A stretch of 5,056 nt of DNA from Clostridia bacterium (GTDB taxonomy: Bacteria > Bacillota > Clostridia > Oscillospirales > Acutalibacteraceae), in NCBI GenBank assembly GCA_030536195.1, contig JAUNQL010000090.1, positions 1 to 5,056 on the forward strand, read 5' to 3'. Below are positions 1-5,056 of this stretch, piece by piece. The position numbers and the translations under genes are program-made. The notes under the pieces were generated by a model. It made no database searches, was not told the DNA's origin, and saw nothing but the letters and a program-made list of their open reading frames with translations. Numbering within the stretch: the first letter of the stretch is position 1; each line of letters starts with the position of its first letter.

Positions 1-3
1 TTT

Positions 4-1410
4 TTATTTTACATTAAAGAATTCAAAGAATGCACGATAAGCGCTGTATACGTCAATCTTGGCAACAACCTCAAATGGAGCATGCATTGAGAGTACAGGA
101 ACACCGAGGTCAACAACTTCGATGTTGTGACGAGCAACGTCAAGGGCAACTGTTCCGCCGCCACCTGCGTCAACTGCTCCGAGTTCACCTATCTGCCATA
201 CGATGTTGTTCTTCTCGAGGAGACCACGAACCTTGCCCATGAATTCAGCAGAGGCATCTGATGAGCCAGACTTGCCACGAGCACCTGTGTACTTGGTGAT
301 TACAACGCCCTTGTTGATGTAGGATACATTGCGCTTTTCCATAACCTCTGGGAAGGTTGGGTCAAAGGCTGAGTTTACATCAGCTGAAAGGCACTCAGAC
401 TTTGACATTACGTCACGACCGCAAGCGCCAAAGCACTCTGCGAGGTCTGAGAGGAAGTATGGAAGATAGAAGGAATCAAGGCCTGTGTTGCCGTATGATC
501 CGATTTCTTCCTTGTCTGTGAGTACAGTAACAACTGTGTAAGCTGGATTCTTGACATTGAAAGCAGCCTGCGCAGCAGGGTAGGCGCAAACGCGGTCATC
601 GTGACCGTAGCCACCAATCATGCTTCTATCAAGGCCGATGTCGCATGCCTTGAGAGCTGGTACTATCTCAAGCTCAGCTGAGAGGAAATCCTTCTCAACT
701 ATGCCGTATTTCTCATTGAGGAGATTTAAGATATTGAGTTTAACAAGGTTGGATGCTTTGTCGTCTCTAAATGGACGGCTACCAACGAGGATATTGAGTT
801 CCTCGCCACGGATACCGTCGGCGAGAGTACGCTTCTCCTGCTCCTTGCCAAGGTGTGGAAGGAGGTCTGTGATAACGAACTTAGGATCGTTGTCATCCTC
901 ACCGATATTAACTGTGATTGTCTCACCATTTGGCTTAACGATAACACCATGGAGTGCAAGTGGGATAGTTACCCACTGATACTTCTTGATGCCACCATAG
1001 TAATGAGTTTTAAAGAGGGCGATTTCCTCTGACTCGTAAAGTGGATTTGGCTTTAAGTCAAGGCGAGGTGAATCGATATGAGAGATAGCGAGCTTTACGC
1101 CGTCTGTAATTGGGCGTGTGCCAATTACAGCAAGGATGATTGCCTTGTCTCTGTTGATTTTATATACTTTGTCGCCAGCCTTGTACTTTTTAGTTTTATC
1201 AAACTCTTTGAAGCCTTTTGACTCAGCCTTTGCTTTCATCCAGAGTGAGATCTCACGCTCTGTCTTGGCCTCGTTTAAGAACTTCTTATAGTCCTCACAG
1301 AACTTGTCAGCTTTTGCAACTTCCTTGTCGTCCATCTGGGACTTCATGCCGTGTTCTGCGTCGTAGCAGAGTTTTTCTTGAAGCTTTTCAGCCTTGGTCT
1401 TTTCTGCCAT
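4..1410 (-). CDS. M18 family zinc aminopeptidase (aminopeptidase I-like), complete
   Basis: Encodes a 468-residue cytoplasmic metallo-aminopeptidase of family M18, which removes N-terminal residues from peptides using a two-metal centre. The expected metal and catalytic residues are all visible: H111 in SHIDSPRLDLKP, an Asp in GYGHDDR (D271 or D272), the E301-E302 pair in DKEEIGS (general base and ligand), D344 in SADVNSAFDP and H443 in SMHAPFE. The stretch between H111 and the GHDD motif (about 120-255) fits the beta-rich domain that splits the M18 catalytic domain and mediates oligomer contacts. No signal peptide or membrane segment is seen. The ATG has a strong GGAGGT six bases upstream. 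It is the last gene of the operon, 13 bp after coaE, and its TAA stop lies three bases from the window edge, so any terminator is outside. Length is normal for bacterial M18 enzymes. The family is certain. Substrate preference (acidic versus neutral N-termini) cannot be read from sequence, so I give no gene symbol. Confidence 0.95.
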   Translation of the reverse strand: MAEKTKAEKLQEKLCYDAEHGMKSQMDDKEVAKADKFCEDYKKFLNEAKTEREISLWMKAKAESKGFKEFDKTKKYKAGDKVYKINRDKAIILAVIGTRPITDGVKLAISHIDSPRLDLKPNPLYESEEIALFKTHYYGGIKKYQWVTIPLALHGVIVKPNGETITVNIGEDDNDPKFVITDLLPHLGKEQEKRTLADGIRGEELNILVGSRPFRDDKASNLVKLNILNLLNEKYGIVEKDFLSAELEIVPALKACDIGLDRSMIGGYGHDDRVCAYPAAQAAFNVKNPAYTVVTVLTDKEEIGSYGNTGLDSFYLPYFLSDLAECFGACGRDVMSKSECLSADVNSAFDPTFPEVMEKRNVSYINKGVVITKYTGARGKSGSSDASAEFMGKVRGLLEKNNIVWQIGELGAVDAGGGGTVALDVARHNIEVVDLGVPVLSMHAPFEVVAKIDVYSAYRAFFEFFNVK

Positions 1411-1416
1411 ATCTAT

Positions 1417-1422
1417 ACCTCC
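1417..1422 (-). promoter_or_regulatory. Ribosome binding site of the M18 aminopeptidase gene
   Basis: GGAGGT on the minus strand, six bases before the ATG at 1410-1408. It lies in the 13-bp gap after the coaE stop codon (1426-1424) and fixes the start of the aminopeptidase. With no space for a promoter in the gap, the gene most likely depends on read-through from upstream, unless a promoter lies inside coaE. Confidence 0.85.
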
Positions 1423-1423
1423 A

Positions 1424-2056
1424 TTAAAAGTCGAGAGTTGCCTCTCCGCTAATTTTTACTTCAATAAGACGAGCGACATAGAGTGCTTGGTCCTTGAGTT
1501 TTTGCTCGTCGCCATCGTTTTCAATTACAACATCTGAGTTCTCGCGGAAGAAGTCGTCTGAAAGTTGGGAATTAATCCTGCGCTCAGCTTCCTCGCGGGT
1601 TAAGTTATCGCGCTCCATAATTCGCTTTAAGCGGGTCTCAACTGGAGCGACAACAGAGACTATAAAGTTGCAGTCATAAGACATCTTGCTCTCAAAGAGT
1701 TGTGGTGCGTCAATGATTACTGCTTCATAGCCATCCCAAAATGCACCGTTGATCTTTTTCTCAATCAAGCGACAAATTTCTGGGTGGGTAATTTTATTTA
1801 AAAGTTTTGTCATCTCAGGGGAACTGAATGCAATCTTGGCAAGCTCCTTGCGGTTGATGCTGCCATCGGCATCCATAACCGATGGACCGAAGGCCTCTAC
1901 AAGCTTTGGAATAAGGGGAGAGCCCTTTTCCATTGCAAGGCGTGCAACGGCATCAGCGTCAATTACGGCGTAGCCGTACTTTTTAAGTTCCTCTGATACA
2001 GTGCTCTTGCCAGCACCAGATGTGCCAGTAAGACCAACTTTGATTGCTTTTCTCAT
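1424..2056 (-). CDS. coaE: Dephospho-CoA kinase
   Basis: Encodes a 210-residue P-loop kinase that phosphorylates the 3'-hydroxyl of the ribose in dephospho-CoA with ATP, the last step of coenzyme A synthesis, in the cytoplasm. The Walker A loop is GTSGAGKST at residues 11-19, with K17 contacting phosphate. The conserved DAD follows at 33-35, with D33 the likely catalytic Asp. Other family signatures are THP at 90-92, DAPQLFES at 116-123 (the DxPLLFE-type segment), and the lid region at about 139-165 with arginines in RIMERDNLTREEAERRI. The C-terminal ENDGD at 179-183 matches the usual (D/E)NxG nucleotide-base loop. Length is normal for bacterial CoaE (about 195-210). It sits third in the operon, five bases after tsaC, and its ribosome binding site overlaps the tsaC end, so its translation is probably coupled to tsaC. 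No anomalies are seen. Confidence 0.96.
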   Translation of the reverse strand: MRKAIKVGLTGTSGAGKSTVSEELKKYGYAVIDADAVARLAMEKGSPLIPKLVEAFGPSVMDADGSINRKELAKIAFSSPEMTKLLNKITHPEICRLIEKKINGAFWDGYEAVIIDAPQLFESKMSYDCNFIVSVVAPVETRLKRIMERDNLTREEAERRINSQLSDDFFRENSDVVIENDGDEQKLKDQALYVARLIEVKISGEATLDF

Positions 2057-2061
2057 GGGGT

Positions 2062-3081
2062 TTACACCTCAATAATATTGTACTCCGCTGCGCGGAGGAG
2101 TCTGTTCATCACAGCAAGACCTACGCCTTCATCGCTTGGGCAACGAACATAGAGTTCCTTGATGTCCTCATCGTCGCATGTGCGAAGGGCGTCGAAGAGC
2201 TTGCTTGCATGAGCGAGGTCGTCGCCCTCTGCTCCAAAGAGGAGCGTCCTACAATTAAGTTTGCTCTCCTCGCCATCAAAGACAAGGGCAGCTACACCAT
2301 CAGTTTCGGTTGCTCTTTGATTTACGAAGTCGACGAAGTCTACAAAGCTTCCCTTTACGATTTTGACGTCGGATGATGGGGAATAGTGCTTGTACTTCAT
2401 ACCAGGTGAGGCTGCGCGTTCGCCCTCGGCGAGTTTGCCGAGTACAGCGTCATCAATAATTAGCTCGTCGCCTAAAACCTCCTCAAGTTCGTCCGGTGTT
2501 ACACGGCCAGGGCGGAGGAGTTTTGGTTTGCGAGTTGCAAGTGTGATGACGGTTGATTCGACGCCAACTTCACATGGGCCACCATCAACAACGGCATCAA
2601 TTTTGCCATCCATATCATCCATAACGTGTTTGGCCGTTGTTGGGGATGGCTTGCCAGATGTGTTGGCGGAAGGTGCCGCAAGTGGTACGCCCGCGGCCTT
2701 GATAATCTGTCTTGCAACTGGGTGGCTTGGCATACGGATTGCAACCGTATCAAGGCCAGTTGTTACCTCATCTGGGACGAGGGGAGACTTATCAAGAATG
2801 ATTGTGAGCGGGCCTGGCCAAAATGCATCGGCAAGGTCATATACAACTGGTGGCACAAAGGCTACCAGGTCATCGAGCTCGGAAAGCTCGGCTATGTGAA
2901 CGATAAGTGGGTTGTCCTGTGGGCGTCCCTTTGCCTCAAATATCTTGGCAACGGCAGCGCCGTCAAGGGCATTTGCAGCAAGGCCGTAAACGGTTTCGGT
3001 TGGTATGCCAACAATTCCACCCTTTTTGAGGATGGCTGCTGCTTTGCCGTATTCTTCTTTGCTAAAAAGCTTAGTTTCCAT
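2062..3081 (-). CDS. tsaC: L-threonylcarbamoyladenylate synthase, two-domain Sua5/YwlC type
   Basis: Makes threonylcarbamoyl-AMP from threonine, bicarbonate and ATP. This is the precursor that the TsaD complex transfers to A37 of tRNAs reading ANN codons (t6A). The YrdC domain covers about residues 8-200, with GIPTETVYGLAANA at 25-38, KGRPQDNPL at 51-59, FWPGPLT at 87-93, APSANTSGKPSPT at 136-148, a DGGPCEVGVESTVI block at about 166-179 and LLRPGRVT at 188-195. The linker SPGMKYKHYSP (225-235) leads into the small C-terminal Sua5 domain, ending in VMNRLLRAA near 325-332. At 339 residues it is the long YwlC/Sua5 form, not the roughly 190-residue E. coli TsaC form. Its ATG overlaps the prfA stop by one base (TAATG). 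One oddity is a short FVD-FVD-FVN tripeptide repeat at about 246-254. The tRNA partners TsaB, TsaD and TsaE are not in the window. The symbol ywlC or sua5 would be equally valid. Confidence 0.96.
   Translation of the reverse strand: METKLFSKEEYGKAAAILKKGGIVGIPTETVYGLAANALDGAAVAKIFEAKGRPQDNPLIVHIAELSELDDLVAFVPPVVYDLADAFWPGPLTIILDKSPLVPDEVTTGLDTVAIRMPSHPVARQIIKAAGVPLAAPSANTSGKPSPTTAKHVMDDMDGKIDAVVDGGPCEVGVESTVITLATRKPKLLRPGRVTPDELEEVLGDELIIDDAVLGKLAEGERAASPGMKYKHYSPSSDVKIVKGSFVDFVDFVNQRATETDGVAALVFDGEESKLNCRTLLFGAEGDDLAHASKLFDALRTCDDEDIKELYVRCPSDEGVGLAVMNRLLRAAEYNIIEV
2065..2070 (-). promoter_or_regulatory. coaE ribosome binding site inside the last tsaC codons
   Basis: GAGGTG on the minus strand, eight bases before the coaE ATG (2056-2054). 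The same six bases are the last two sense codons of tsaC (GAG GTG, encoding Glu-Val), followed directly by its TAA. Ribosomes ending tsaC therefore stop on the coaE initiation signal, a layout that favours coupled translation. Position and spacing are read directly; coupling is inferred. Confidence 0.75.
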
Positions 3082-3092
3082 TATTCTGCCTT
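3079..3092 (-). promoter_or_regulatory. prfA/tsaC stop-start overlap (TAATG) with weak ribosome binding site
   Basis: The prfA stop TAA (3083-3081) shares its final A with the tsaC ATG (3081-3079). The only Shine-Dalgarno-like bases are AAGG at 3092-3089, seven bases before the ATG and inside the prfA coding sequence. This is weaker than the sites of the other four genes, so tsaC probably depends on termination-reinitiation by ribosomes leaving prfA. Confidence 0.7.
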
Positions 3093-4148
3093 AAGTTTCT
3101 CAGCTGTATCAGCTGTAATAAGTGCATCGATGAGCTCATCAAGGTCACCATTCATAATCTGGTCGATCTTGTAGAGAGTCAAGTTGATGCGGTGGTCGGA
3201 CACACGTCCCTGTGGGAAGTTATATGTCCTAATACGCTCTGAACGGTCGCCTGAGCCTACCATTGATTTACGTGCGTCGGCACGCTCGGCATTGGCCTTG
3301 GCGAGTTCCTCCTCGTAGAGGCGAGTGCGGAGGATGGTGAGCGCCTTGTCCTTGTTCTGGAACTGGGAACGCTCGTCCTGACACTCAACTACGAGACCGG
3401 TTGGGATGTATGTTGCACGGATAGCGGAGGATGTCTTATTAACCTTCTGTCCACCGGCGCCGCTTGAGCGGAAAACGTCGATTTTTACATCGGCCATATC
3501 GAGTTCAAAGTCAACAGCCTCTGCCTCTGGGAGGACAGCTACTGTGACAGCGGATGTCTGGATACGACCCTGTGACTCAGTCTCCGGCACACGTTGAACG
3601 CGGTGAACACCGCTTTCAAACTTGTAACGGGAATAGGCACCGTCACCCTTAATCTCGAAGCTCACTTCCTTGTAGCCACCGAGCTCTGTTGAGTTTTCAC
3701 TCATAATCTCATGCTTAAAGCCGTGGCTTTCAGCATACATTGTGTACATACGATAGAGCTCGCCTGCGAAGAGGGCCGCTTCCTCGCCACCTGTGCCGGC
3801 GCGGATTTCTACGATGACGTTCTTGTCATCGTTCGGGTCGCGTGGGATGAGGAGAATCTTGAGTTCCTCCTCTATGCGCTCCATGTCCTCTTTGCCGGAT
3901 TTATAATCCTCCTGTGCAAGTTCCTCGAGTTCTGGGTCAAGGCCACCCATATCAATGAGTTCTTTTGCCTCATTGAATGTTGCCTCTGCTTTCTTATACT
4001 CACGGAACTTATCAACAACTGGAGTGATCTGTTTTAATTCTTTCATGAGCGCCTTGTACTGTTCCATGTCGGAAACGATAGCAGGGTCTGCTATCATCTC
4101 TTGAACGGTTTCATAGCGCTCCTCAACTTGTACTAACTTATCTAACAT
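3081..4148 (-). CDS. prfA: Peptide chain release factor 1 (RF1)
   Basis: A 355-residue class I release factor that recognises UAA and UAG in the ribosomal A site and triggers peptide release. The helical N-terminal domain covers about residues 1-110, followed by the GTGGEEAALFAGEL block (118-131) typical of RF1. The stop-codon recognition motif is the PxT tripeptide PET at 188-190, which marks RF1 rather than RF2 (SPF). The catalytic GGQ is at 232-234 in SSGAGGQKVNKTS, and the conserved DRSERIRTYNFPQGRVSDHR lies at 301-320. One oddity is that the recognition loop reads GRIQTS, with Q197 where RF1 and RF2 proteins I know have His (GRIHTS). Another is VNKT after GGQ, where many RF1 proteins have VNTT. 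Length is normal. It is the first gene of the operon, with AGGAG six bases before its ATG. The methyltransferase gene prmC, often adjacent, is absent here. No programmed frameshift site is expected or seen, as that belongs to RF2. Confidence 0.97.
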   Translation of the reverse strand: MLDKLVQVEERYETVQEMIADPAIVSDMEQYKALMKELKQITPVVDKFREYKKAEATFNEAKELIDMGGLDPELEELAQEDYKSGKEDMERIEEELKILLIPRDPNDDKNVIVEIRAGTGGEEAALFAGELYRMYTMYAESHGFKHEIMSENSTELGGYKEVSFEIKGDGAYSRYKFESGVHRVQRVPETESQGRIQTSAVTVAVLPEAEAVDFELDMADVKIDVFRSSGAGGQKVNKTSSAIRATYIPTGLVVECQDERSQFQNKDKALTILRTRLYEEELAKANAERADARKSMVGSGDRSERIRTYNFPQGRVSDHRINLTLYKIDQIMNGDLDELIDALITADTAEKLKAE

Positions 4149-4190
4149 AAGAAACTCCTAATTAGTAACCAATAAAAATTAACAAATTGT

Positions 4191-4219
4191 AGTATAACAT
4201 TTTTTCTTGTCCTTTTAAA
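4191..4219 (-). promoter_or_regulatory. Predicted promoter of the prfA-tsaC-coaE-M18 operon
   Basis: On the minus strand the -10 is TATACT (4196-4191), preceded by TG one base upstream (4199-4198), which makes an extended -10 (TGTTATACT). Seventeen bases upstream lies a -35-like TTTAAA (4219-4214, four of six matches to TTGACA). The expected start of transcription is near 4184, about 36 nt before the ATG. No other promoter-like sequence in the spacer fits the operon as well. Prediction from consensus only. Confidence 0.65.
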
Positions 4220-4235
4220 GGTTTATAGTTATACT
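4207..4235 (+). promoter_or_regulatory. Predicted nadE promoter
   Basis: -35 TTGTCC (4207-4212, four of six consensus matches) and -10 TATACT (4230-4235, five of six), separated by the ideal 17 bases. Expected transcription start is near 4242, giving a leader of about 26 nt before the nadE ATG. The element interleaves with the opposing prfA promoter: bases 4207-4219 belong to both. Prediction from consensus only. Confidence 0.68.
4211..4221. promoter_or_regulatory. Short palindrome between the divergent promoters, possible operator
   Basis: CCTTT-T-AAAGG, with perfect 5-bp arms around a central T at 4216. It covers the prfA -35 and overlaps the last two bases of the nadE -35. A dimeric regulator bound here could affect both transcription units. 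Arms this short can occur by chance in AT-rich DNA, and I do not recognise it as the site of a known NAD regulator such as NiaR or NrtR. Confidence 0.25.
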
Positions 4236-4267
4236 TTTATTGTAATGTTGAACGTGGAGGCGAAAAT

Positions 4268-5035
4268 ATGCAAAAGGAATATGTTTTTGACGCTGCTGAT
4301 GCAGCTGAAAAATGTATAGAATGGCTCAGGAATTGGTTCGATGAAAACGGCAAGGGATGCAATGCTATCCTTGGCATTTCAGGTGGCAAGGATTCATCTG
4401 TTGCGGCGGCCCTCTGTGCCAAGGCACTTGGCAAGGACCGCGTAATTGGTGTCCTTATGCCACAGGGCGAACAGCCGGATATCGACTATTCAAGGGATCT
4501 CGTTGAGTTTCTTGGCATTCGTAACTACACAGTAAATGTTGGTGCCGCTATAGCCGACATAATCGATGCAACTGACGTTGCAATCAAGGAGTCAAGTTCA
4601 GAACCATTTGAAATCAGCGTGCCAGCAAAGACCAATTTGCCACCACGTGTTCGTATGTCAGTTTTGTACCTTGTTGGTGCATCTAATAATGGCCGTGTTA
4701 TCAACACATGCAATCTTTCAGAGGACTGGGTTGGCTACGCAACCCGCTACGGCGATGGCGCCGGCGATGTGGGCCCAATCTCCAACTTTACAGTTGAAGA
4801 GGTCATCGCTATCGGCCGCTACCTAGGCCTCCCTGAGAAGTTTGTTATCAAACCTCCATCAGACGGCCTATGCGGCAAGACCGATGAGGATAACCTTGGC
4901 TTCACCTATCAGGAGCTTGACGATTACATCCGCCGCGGCATAGAGCCAGCGCACAAGGAGAGGATAGACCATCTACATGAAATCAATCAGTTCAAACTCC
5001 GTTACATGCCAACATTCAAATATTTCGAAGATTAA
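4268..5035 (+). CDS. nadE: NAD+ synthetase, ammonia-dependent form
   Basis: A 255-residue cytoplasmic enzyme that amidates nicotinic acid adenine dinucleotide (deamido-NAD+) to NAD+ with ATP, the last step of NAD synthesis. The N-type ATP pyrophosphatase loop SGGKDSS is at residues 38-44. Further signatures are LMPQGEQPD (63-71), NLPPRVRM (123-130), CNLSEDWVGYATRYGDG (148-164) and KTDEDNLGFTYQELD (204-218), where TDE and LGF belong to the deamido-NAD+ and phosphate-binding end. The protein ends in MPTFKYFED. Length and the lack of an N-terminal nitrilase-like glutaminase domain (which gives about 540-680 residues) place it in the short NH3-dependent class, which works as a homodimer. Ammonia may come from the free pool or an unlinked glutaminase. 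The ATG has GGAGG seven bases upstream and its own predicted promoter. It is divergent from the prfA operon, and no other NAD pathway gene is in the window. Confidence 0.96.
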   Translation: MQKEYVFDAADAAEKCIEWLRNWFDENGKGCNAILGISGGKDSSVAAALCAKALGKDRVIGVLMPQGEQPDIDYSRDLVEFLGIRNYTVNVGAAIADIIDATDVAIKESSSEPFEISVPAKTNLPPRVRMSVLYLVGASNNGRVINTCNLSEDWVGYATRYGDGAGDVGPISNFTVEEVIAIGRYLGLPEKFVIKPPSDGLCGKTDEDNLGFTYQELDDYIRRGIEPAHKERIDHLHEINQFKLRYMPTFKYFED

Positions 5036-5056
5036 AATAAAAGGCTCCCGATGACT
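5036..5056 (+). other. nadE 3' flank: possible terminator arm or next gene start, cut by window end
   Basis: After the nadE TAA the sequence is AATAAAAGGCTCCCGATGACT to the window end. An A-run followed by GGCTCCCG is how many Rho-independent terminators begin; the matching CGGGAGCC and T-run would lie beyond the edge. Alternatively, AAGG (5041-5044) six bases before an ATG (5051-5053) could start another gene on the same strand. The window does not allow a choice; I slightly favour the terminator. Confidence 0.3.

Larger units (their letters stand above)
4191..4235. repeat. Inverted repeat AGTATAAC...GTTATACT containing both -10 elements
   Basis: AGTATAAC at 4191-4198 and its exact reverse complement GTTATACT at 4228-4235, separated by 29 bases. 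Each arm contains the -10 hexamer of one of the two divergent promoters, so part of the match follows from both being TATACT. The identity extends two bases further (GT before TATACT on each strand). It most likely reflects promoter symmetry, not a stem-loop or transposon end. Confidence 0.6.
4149..4267. other. Divergent intergenic region between prfA and nadE
   Basis: A 119-bp AT-rich spacer that is the only sizeable non-coding stretch in the window. It carries the prfA ribosome binding site AGGAG (minus strand, 4159-4155), the nadE ribosome binding site GGAGG (plus strand, 4256-4260, seven bases before the ATG), and two predicted promoters that overlap each other. No riboswitch-like structure, small gene or terminator is apparent. 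The predicted 5' leaders are short, about 36 nt for prfA and 26 nt for nadE, which leaves little room for leader-based control. Confidence 0.85.

Noticed and set aside
620..979. Open frame (119 codons) on the plus strand opposite the M18 gene
   Set aside because: Antisense to conserved M18 sequence, with a Ser/Arg/Leu-rich translation and no recognisable domain.
2390..2899. Open frame (169 codons) on the plus strand inside tsaC, Ser/Thr-rich
   Set aside because: The Ser/Thr/Pro-rich, low-complexity translation is what the complement of tsaC codons gives in this frame. tsaC motifs are intact through the whole stretch.
2626..3174. Long open frame (182 codons) on the plus strand opposite tsaC and the end of prfA
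   Set aside because: It lies antisense to two strongly identified genes, its translation is rich in Cys and Trp with no family resemblance, and no convincing ribosome binding site was noticed. It is a shadow of the coding strand.
3081..4148. RF2 (prfB) instead of RF1
   Set aside because: The recognition tripeptide is PET (PxT type), not SPF, and there is no in-frame UGA frameshift site near the start. The protein is RF1 despite an RF2-like VNKT after GGQ.
4208..4213. AGGACA (minus strand) as an alternative -35 for prfA
   Set aside because: It matches the end of TTGACA but leaves only 11 bases to the TATACT -10, too short for a sigma70-type promoter. TTTAAA at 17 bases fits better.
4237..4434. 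Minus-strand open frame (65 codons) starting inside nadE and running into the promoter region
   Set aside because: It opposes the conserved nadE N-terminus including the P-loop and ends within the spacer; no evidence of a real product.
1..5056. A hidden novel system (defence, mobile element, retron, CRISPR or RNA gene)
   Set aside because: Every stretch above about 120 bases is a well-identified housekeeping gene. No direct-repeat arrays, integrase, transposase, terminal repeats, tRNA-like or structured RNA segments were seen.

Overview
The window is a compact piece of a bacterial core genome with five complete genes, all of which can be named. I see no mobile element, CRISPR array, RNA gene, toxin or defence gene. 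Strong GGAGG-type ribosome binding sites, sigma70/SigA-like promoters, a two-domain YwlC/Sua5-type TsaC and a clostridial-looking M18 aminopeptidase suggest a low-to-moderate-GC Bacillota, probably of class Clostridia. That placement rests on remembered family resemblance, not a search. RF1 is less typical of the best-known clostridial sequences, so I would not go below class level.

Layout. Positions 4-4148 hold a four-gene minus-strand operon, transcribed right to left: prfA (release factor 1), tsaC (tRNA t6A threonylcarbamoyl-AMP synthase), coaE (dephospho-CoA kinase) and an M18 zinc aminopeptidase. The junctions are very tight: a TAATG overlap for prfA/tsaC, 5 bp for tsaC/coaE with the coaE ribosome binding site inside the last tsaC codons, and 13 bp for coaE/M18. 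This indicates one transcript with translational coupling. Positions 4149-4267 form a 119-bp divergent promoter region. Positions 4268-5035 hold nadE (NAD+ synthetase) on the plus strand. The last 21 bases may be the first arm of a terminator or the start of another gene.

How the genes fit together. RF1 and TsaC both serve translation: RF1 ends it at UAA/UAG, and TsaC makes the precursor for t6A37 on tRNAs that read ANN codons. CoaE and NadE each complete a central cofactor (CoA and NAD+). The aminopeptidase recycles peptides. All are growth-linked housekeeping functions. The two transcription units appear to fire from overlapping back-to-back promoters, which may link their expression.

Points worth a second look are modest: a Gln in RF1 where the recognition loop normally has a His, the absence of prmC beside prfA, the interleaved divergent promoters with matching -10 sequences in an inverted repeat, and TAA as the stop codon of all five genes. 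I did not find an undescribed system here.
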